From positions 868,001 to 932,000 of the forward strand of contig CM031556.1 of assembly GCA_018466975.1 (NCBI GenBank): a stretch of 64,000 nt of DNA, read 5' to 3'. The DNA comes from Sparassis latifolia. Taxonomy: Eukaryota > Basidiomycota > Agaricomycetes > Polyporales > Sparassidaceae. Each line of letters begins with the position of its first letter. Within the stretch, counting starts at the first letter, position 1. Positions 57,404-64,000 of the stretch are shown here, one piece after another. The notes under the pieces are model-generated. The model searched no databases, was not told the DNA's origin, and was given only the letters and a program-made list of their open reading frames with translations. Made by a program: the position numbers and the translations under genes.

Positions 57404-58909
57404 ATGTCGCAACAGCAGAAGTACCCCTTCTGGTGAGCTCAAAGGTCCATTCTTGTCATCGGCGCTCATGGTCCACATCTCGGTAGGCTTGGAGGTTAGT
57501 TCGTACGATGTTGTCGAGCGAGCAGATTTTGTCCTGACTGTCCGAGCGCAATAATTGCAGGAGTCGGCGCTTCTAGTACGTCGTCCCTAGTTTTGAAGCT
57601 ATGGAGTTGACTAACTCGCTCCCTGCAGTGGCCGCAAGCTGCACGCATCCGCTGGACCTCACAAAAGTGTGAGTTACCAGTGCCACGTCGGTCTCCCCAC
57701 GGTTTTCATCTCTCAAGCCCTCTTAACGCTTTAATCTAGTCGAATGCAGACATTACCCCCGGTTGCAGTGAAACGCCCTTCCACATTTTCTGTCATCCGC
57801 ACGACTGTGGCTGAGGGAGGCTTCCGGAGTCTGTACACCGGCCTGACAGCTTCTCTCATGCGACAGATGTCCTATTCACTCATTAGGTTAGGTAGTTACG
57901 AGAGTCTAAAAGCGCGTTTGTCACAACATGGGCATGCATCAACTGGGCAACTCTTGTTGGCCGCTATGTTGGCCGGAGGAATGGGTGGCGTAGCGGGTAA
58001 CCCCGCTGGTGAGTGTTCTTATTTATCAAATGATTTTCTCTCTCAGGATGGCACACAGATATCCTGCTAGTCAGAATGACGAGTGACTCGATTCGACCGC
58101 CTGAACGAAGATACAATTACTCTAATGCACTGAGTGGTCTGGTAGCGCTAATCAAGAAGGAAGGTGCGAGGGGGTTATTCCGAGGGCTGGGGACAAACAC
58201 AGTGAGCCAAGAAAAAATGTAGACATGGTGGTTCACGTATCAGGCAATTAGACACGAGCTGTCTTGATGAACGTACGTGTCCAAGTTGAATTGAATACTC
58301 GTGGCTAATTGCAATGTCCCAGGGTTCTCAAGTAGGATCGTGAGTCGGTCTAATTTGCAACGATAAAACTGCGCCGCTAATTACGCAATAGCTATGATTT
58401 CTTCAAGTCCACATTATTGCGACATCCAATACCCATAATCGAATACCATTTCCGCGACAGCCTTTTGCTGCATACTGTTTCAAGTCTTCTAGCAGGAACT
58501 GTTGCAACGAGTCAGCAGTCATACTTTGTCCCATGGTAGTTATTGAATTGATGCCCCACCTTCAGCTGTTTGTGCTCCAGCGGATGTGCTCAGGTCTCGA
58601 GTCATGTCGGCGGTGAGTGTAAAGCGGTCGCAGACGATCTTGACTATTCATCGTGACTCTGACCAGTCCGGTAAATCGAGTCCTGTGGAGGTGTTGAAGA
58701 CATCGTTGCAGCACGAGGGCCCGAGGTTCCTTTTCAAAGGCTGGACGCCGGCGTTCATCCGTCTCGGACCAAACACCGTTCTCATGTTTGTCTTCTTCGA
58801 GGTACGTCCATTCTCCGTGAACGCTTGTGTGCACTAGCTGTTTTGCTAACGACGTGCGGGCAAGCAGCAATTGAAGCATGCTTGGCGCACGCTGTACCCA
58901 ACAGTGTAA
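57404..58909 (+). CDS. Mitochondrial carrier, dicarboxylate (DIC1-like) type
   Basis: About nine exons encode about 290 aa. With a 29 nt exon 1, an 8 nt microexon and a 15 nt exon 3 the N-terminus reads YPFWLGGVGASMAASCTHPL, then DLTKVRMQT, which carries the first carrier signature Px(D/E)xx(K/R). The second repeat has GNPADILLVRM and YSNALSGLVALIKKEGARGL, then FRGLG. The third has CAPADVLRSRVM, then SLQHEGPRFLFKGWTPAFIR and LGPNTVLMFVFFEQLK. Six TM helices are expected, in the mitochondrial inner membrane. YPFWLGG and GNPADILLVRMTSD fit the dicarboxylate/oxaloacetate carrier branch (malate/phosphate exchange), but substrate choice is inferred. Stop at 58907-58909. Confidence 0.85.
57487..57494 (+). 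other. 8 nt microexon of the mitochondrial carrier gene
   Basis: GCTTGGAG is flanked by an acceptor (TCTCGGTAG) and a donor (GTTAGT). Including it joins TTCTG (exon 1) and GAGTCGGC (exon 3) so that the frame holds and the protein reads FWLGGVGAS, the conserved carrier N-terminus. Introns on either side are 54 and 66 nt. Confidence 0.8.
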
Positions 58910-60467
58910 TCTGGTGTCCACTTTCTTTCATATTGTAGTAGACATTTATTTACCTTCCACTGACATAGTGATGGACTCAGGTTACTCGTATAAGCCTCAA
59001 TTTGTCTAGACATACCCACTAGATTGGATTCGGTTCTATGTAGATGCGATTGGTGTGTCGTAAATTATCAGACTGGCTTTGCAAAGTAGACATCTAGTCT
59101 GTTCCCTGTCCATGGATGTCAATCTATGCTCGGCTTGAAGCTTGATCGATTGAGTGTCAAGAATAGTTAAGTATTGTGCTGACCCAACCTCCTCTGACGC
59201 TTCACAGTGACAAACGGTCACGTTCACAACCGGGGATTAACTTTGGACTTCAAGCTTCAAGCTTCAAGTTGAAGTTTTCATGCAGCACTGTGCCGTCCTC
59301 AACCTCGCAATCACTGCTACATCATTGATTCTGGAGGTTCTTGAAAGCATTTATCAGGCTGTGTCTGTCAAATGTCTTGCTCCTGACTGAATTGACAAAC
59401 ATCCTCGAAACACAAAGAGTTATCACAGCTGTGGTCATCACATCTAAGGTTAAATCTACTGTACAGTTTCATCAGCATTGTGCTCAGTAGCTGAGCTACG
59501 GAGTGGAGCACGGCTCACTAAGATAGCACGTTCGCCGTGCAATGTAGAGTGCTAGTCTTGCGGGTTGGGGAGAGGTGGATTCCGGCGGTGGCTCGGAACA
59601 GGCTGCAATAGGCGCCTCACAGGACTGCGACGGCCCGAGAAGTCAGCGGGCGACCGGCAGCGGAGGGGCGAAATGCGAGGGGAGCCTGAGCGGAGAGAAT
59701 CGCGGAATCCAACTCGAGCGTGAAGCGGCGGAAAGTCGTTGAGAACACGGCTAACCACCGCTAGGACGCTTGAATCAACAAGGGGAGGTGGGTGGGATGA
59801 AAACGAGTGAGAGGCTGTAGGTGCAGGAGGAACAGACTGGCGCTTACGGCGCCTATTCCTCCGCCTTCAGCCTCTCGCTTAGTAAGCACTAGTTTGACTT
59901 AGCGCTCGCGAGCTGGCTGCTAAGCCAAACTCCACTCTCCCTATTTCTCAGTGGCGCAGCGGACCTGGTCTCTCAGTTTGTCAATGCGCGGTCGAACTCT
60001 CGGCGGTGGGCTACCGCGAAGATGGATGTGTTACTCTGCTAGTGGTGCACGCAGATTCACTATATTATCCGTCATGACTACACTCACTGCGTTTTCGCCA
60101 TTCTAGTAGGGGGTCTGCTACGAATAGGCCACGCCAGATAGAATATGTAGTTTGATGGGTAGCCGAAATCGCAAGGTAAAGATAGGCGGAGTAGCGCAGA
60201 TAGCGAACGTAGCTGTGACCCCCACTACTATGTCATAAATCTTGAAGTAGGAGATGTGAGCCACCTAATATAGCTTGTACATCGCATTCGGTGTACGATC
60301 CCACCAATCTCCAAGCATCGGCTACACATGCTATGCCACGTTACTGCACTCCCTCAATCTAAGCTTCGTGGGGTATCTTGCAGCAGCTATAACGCCTACT
60401 CCATGTAGCAATTTCGAGCTCGCTATATAACTTGCTGCGCTGATGCCGCCATGGACGCAACAGCATT
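58910..60467. other. Gene-poor stretch with a GC-rich block and short repeats
   Basis: About 1.56 kb. A tandem of CTTCAAG with an adjoining inverted copy lies at about 59249-59277. A GC-rich block at about 59540-59960 has facing words GCTCACTAAG (59511) and CTTAGTAAGC (59878) and a hairpin GCACGGC...GCCGTGC (59509-59541). No coding exon is recognised. Confidence 0.4.
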
Positions 60468-61178
60468 ATGCCAAAGGTCAAGTCTGCCTGGCGTAACACA
60501 GTTCCTCTACGGCCTCGGGATTTGCAGGTCCCTCGCCCTTCCTTTCGCAAACTCCGAGGGCCCGTCGACCGCTGTCTAAACAGAGTTCTGGCGAACACAC
60601 CATCGCCGTCACCTTTGGAGTGGGGACTGGGTGACTTTTATGACCCAGCCAGTCCTTCCATTGAATGTACGACATATATTGTTAAAAATTCGGTATGTTT
60701 TGCTCTCTACCCAGCTTATCAAATTCTAATTCCACCAGGGTGCCATTGAAGGCATCTTTGTTGATCCCGACACATACACCTTGCACCTGGCGTAGCGATG
60801 TGCGGGAGCGGCGAAGATTGCAGTTTCGACATCGCGATCGACACCTTCACATGCCTGGACTGGGATATCCCGCGTGCCCCAGATTGGGTCGCGAGAGAAT
60901 GGACGCACGACCAGCCATTTCAATTCACGCGAACGAAAGCATGGCTGCGCGAGTGGTCATCCAGAATTCTGGATTTCTCGGGGTGCACAGTTGAGGTGCG
61001 TAATGTTCTGAAGTTCCCTACTGCGACCTTATCTCTTGCTGATGAGTTCATACCCCAGCGAGAGCCTCTGTTGGCTCTCATCCAGTGGTGTGAATCAAAG
61101 GATGGGGTAGATTTACAGTCACATATTTCCGACACCTATTTGGCCGACAAATTTTCTCAGCAGTGTAGCGTAGAGTAG
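60468..61178 (+). pseudogene. Gene of unknown function with a one-base frameshift
   Basis: ATG at 60468 opens a reading with DLQVPRPSFRKLRGPVDRCL, then SPLEWGLGDFYDPASPSIEC. A 44 nt intron (GTATGTTTTG to TTCCACCAG) leads to GAIEGIFVDPDTYTLHLA and a TAG. One base out of frame, directly after it, the reading goes on as IAMCGSGEDCSFDIAIDTFT, then ARDWV-like APDWVAREWTHDQPF, WLREWSSRILDFSGC and FPTATLSLADEFIPQREPLL, ending at 61178. Both halves look like one protein that lost a base near 60795. I believe similar unnamed proteins are common in Agaricomycetes but know no function. It lies directly upstream of a transposase gene and may belong to that element. Confidence 0.5.
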
Positions 61179-61418
61179 TTTTTCCAGAATCCAGACATTT
61201 TGAAGAGGGCGCTTTGCAGGCCAAAAATGGTAGTAGAGAATTTATCTATGAGACGCTCAACTTGAATCATGGACCGTGAATACACTTCACAGTGGCTTCA
61301 TGGCGTAGCCAATGTATCTTCATCCCTGCTATCGATCTGGTGCTGAAAGTGTGCGGTTGAAAAATGCTGACGGGGTGATATATATCCACACTTCGATCTC
61401 CCCCTAGCCCTTCATACA

Positions 61419-64000
61419 ATGGCTCTCCCCACAGCTTTGTCGACCAGATGGTAAGTTCTTCACCAGTTCATGGCTCGGTAGTCCGAATTGATGAACCGCT
61501 TGGGGTGTGCCAGCCAAAGCCAAAGGTAGTTCATTGCTACTGTCGCGACTGTAAAGGTCGTCTTGTTCCACGATCGGCCGAGACAGGCATGCACAGAAGG
61601 AGCGCAGGCTTGAGAGTATTCCTTCGTCGTGCTCTACCTCCAGCGACGGGTCCACGGGGAGTACGCAGACATGTCATTCTTCCAGTCTTGTATCACAATC
61701 TGTCAATTGGGCTGCACCTACTCCTGATAAATCCACACTCACCGGCCAGCTCGCGGCTACTCGGACACCTCACCTGCAATTATACGGTCACCACGACACG
61801 GTATCAGAGAATATGCTGTGGGTGAATGCAGATACTACGGCTTTCGCGATGAATCCGCCAATGGATATGGCGTCCATGGACCTCGTGTGGCGCAGTTACT
61901 TGACAGCTGTCCAAGAACTTGAGGCACCACTGTCTGATCCTAACACAAACAGTGACCATTCTACGAGAGAAGACATCGAGGCAAGGATTACTGCGGCGGA
62001 AGAGCGAGGATCGGAGGTAGAGCAAGAGGAGATCCAGAGTGGCAGGGTGGATTTGTTGGAGCCTGTGTGTGATGACTCAAGTTGGGAGGACGAAGAAGAC
62101 GACGAATCACAGTCGATATCAGAACAAGTAGAGGGCTTGCTGCCCACTGCATCTCACATTCCATCGATGTCCACGGCGGCCGATTCTTTGGACATGGACG
62201 AAGAGTCCAGTCCAGGCAGCACTTCCGATGCAGATGAGAACATCCCTGACCCTTTCCGCTACCAGCCCACACCAGCGCACATTTCTGCGGCCATGCAGGA
62301 TGTACACAAAAATCGATGCGTGTACCTGATCTATCTCCTCGTCCTGTGGCTTCATACCGTGTTCCACCTGCCTTTCCGAGCTTGCAACGTTGTCCTGGTC
62401 ATCTTTGGTTTGATCCTACGCTCTGCTGGTGTGGTGCTTTCAGCACCGATGTGCGAGAGCCTTACAGGAGTAATATCTGTACTGGATGCTGAGCCGACTT
62501 TTCAAACACTCCCGGTCTGTCCTCAATGCCTGGAAGTCTTCCCGGCATCTATTCCAGATGATGCTACTTGCACACGGTGTGGACTCCCTCTATTTGTGAC
62601 AGAGCCTACTCCTGCGGAGCAGCGCAGTGGTCGAAGCACACGCCGAACTCGTAAACCAAAACTGCGCTTTCCTTGCAAGTCCATTGAAGAGCAGCTTACC
62701 GAAATCTTGGCTTTGCCAGGAGTCGAGGCTTCTGTAGACCAATGGCGATATCGTTGCAGGGTACCAGGAGAGTGGACGGACATTTTTGATGGAAAGATAT
62801 GTCAGGAGCTGAAGGGTCCCGATGGGTGTCCCTTCTTTTGCGTAGGTGCTGCCGAAGCTCCCAACGATGAACTCAGGATTGGAGTAAGTCTTGGCATTGA
62901 TTGGTGCGTCATTGATTGGCCTTCACTGGCATTAGGAACATGAGTTACTTACTTATTTTACAGGTTTTCATACTTACGAAGCCTCGTATCACCATCACAT
63001 ACATCTTGTCCGATGTCTTTGAGTATTGTGAACCTCCCTTCACACCTCCGGTAAGTCATGGACACACCGCAGTACATCTCATCATCAACTGAATTCTGCA
63101 CGTGTTGCTACAGATATCGCACTTCAAACTTACTTCTGACCGGAATCATGCCCGGTCCGAAAGAAGCCAATCCCGATCAAGTTCAACGGTTCTTGCGAGT
63201 GCTCGTGAACGAATTACTACGATTGTGGCATGACGGTGCAGTCATCAGAACTCCTCGCTTTCCAAATGGTCGTCATGTTCGGGTTATCCTCGTGGGTGTC
63301 ATGTGTGATAAGCCTGCAGCTCACAAAGTTGGTGGATTTGGTTCTCATCAACATACATACTTCTGTACTCGCGACTGGATCACCCAGAATGCCAAAGCAA
63401 CACCTGAAGCTTTCTCTACGAATGGCAAGTCATATTGCTTTGAAGGTCGTTAAGGCACGATTCTCACTACATGCCTACAGGTTTCTCAGAACGGACCGAT
63501 CAAGAACACCGCACACTTATGTCGGAATATCATAAATTGACCACAGCTGCAGCTCGTGAGGCATTTGTGAAGAAGTATGCAACACGGTGGTCGGAACTGG
63601 CTCGGCTACCTTACTTTGACATGTGTAGGATGATTGTTGTGGATCCCATGCACAACCTCTTTCTCGGTAAGTTTCTTCGTCTCGGTACCATTCCGACTTA
63701 ATTTGATCACATTGCAGGCGTGGTGAAGACCCATTTTTACCATATTTGGGTTAAGTCGAAAGTCTTGCGCAAGAATAAAGAATTGCGCAGGTTTCACGCA
63801 GTTCTTGCAGAGGTTAAGTATTCACCTAAGATGATATCAAGATGAATGACTGACAAGGGCCTCTAGTTGTATCTACCGACAAAGTTAGGACGCCTCCCAA
63901 ACCTAATTGGAGAGCCGGCGGGGGGGTCTTTGACGGCAGATCAATGGATGGTGCTTGCGACTGTGGTGGGACCATTAGCAGTATGTGCAATGGGTATTCT
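61419..64000 (+). CDS. Tnp2-like (CACTA/EnSpm-related) DNA transposase, 5' part
   Basis: Spliced gene that continues past the right edge. An early exon has a short Cys cluster (VVHCYCRDCKGRLVPRS). A long exon (to about 62906) is acidic first, then FHLPFRACNVVLVIFGLILR and a zinc-ribbon-like CPQCLEV...CTRCGLPLF, then EGEL-like NDELRIGVSLGIDW. The following exons form the Tnp2/transposase_21 core: FSYLRSLVSPSHTSCPMSLS, YRTSNLLLTGIMPGPKEANP, VRVILVGVMCDKPAAHKVGG, FGSHQHTYFCTRDW, YFDMCRMIVVDPMHNLFLG (catalytic Asp region) and GEPAGGSLTADQWMVLATVV. One intron (from 63425) begins GCAAGT and ends CTACAG, a GC-AG intron. No stop interrupts the part seen. Element ends cannot be fixed. Confidence 0.75.

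Noticed and set aside
1..64000. tRNA, rRNA or CRISPR features
   Set aside because: No B-box with matching acceptor stem, rRNA stretch or regular spaced direct repeats was found by eye. A tRNAscan-SE run would be decisive for tRNAs.

Overview
The window looks like nuclear DNA of a filamentous basidiomycete, most likely an Agaricomycete. The order (a polypore-like white-rot fungus) is only a guess. The reasons are densely packed genes interrupted by many 45-90 nt GT-AG introns, a fungal sterol C-22 desaturase (CYP61/ERG5), a very large hybrid histidine kinase of the Chk1/Phk type, HMG-box factors with the DDHIPRPxNxFIxFR-type signature, an SKG6-like membrane protein, and a Tnp2-type transposase. 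No prokaryotic, organellar or viral block was seen. Exon-intron structures were worked out by hand from reading frames and splice sites, so internal boundaries are models.

Layout. 1-6.3 kb: the 5' part of a mitochondrial ribosomal protein (mS29-like), an F-box-like protein, an isoprenylcysteine-methyltransferase-like enzyme, and HMG-box gene 1. 7.2-9.2 kb: RNase H and an ASCH/PUA-like protein with an apparent frameshift. 10.8-16 kb: VAC8 and a disordered protein of unknown function. 16.5-22 kb: ERG5, a small mitochondrial LEA-like protein, and a secreted/TM protein. 23.4-31.3 kb: an AGC-type kinase, a decayed ROK1 RNA-helicase copy, and HMG-box gene 2. 31.5-40.2 kb: CCA1, UTP5 and PHO85 (UTP5 and PHO85 diverge from a 365 bp promoter), and a formamidopyrimidine-DNA glycosylase. 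40.5-42.8 kb: an MFS transporter. 43-53.1 kb: the 10 kb histidine kinase. 53.6-55.7 kb: SUB2. 55.9-56.3 kb: a 399 bp MITE. 57.4-58.9 kb: a mitochondrial dicarboxylate-type carrier with an 8 nt microexon. 60.5-64 kb: a frameshifted gene of unknown function and a CACTA/EnSpm-like transposase that runs off the right edge.

There is no operon-like or biosynthetic-cluster logic. Most genes are housekeeping: RNA processing (CCA1, UTP5, SUB2), sterol synthesis, vacuole inheritance, signalling and DNA repair. The most notable items are the MITE with a perfect 9 bp target duplication just upstream of SUB2, the microexon in the carrier, the ROK1 pseudogene whose helicase motifs are eroded, the degenerate kinase domain of the histidine kinase, two HMG-box genes about 25 kb apart, and GC-AG introns in two genes. 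I found no convincing previously undescribed multi-gene system.
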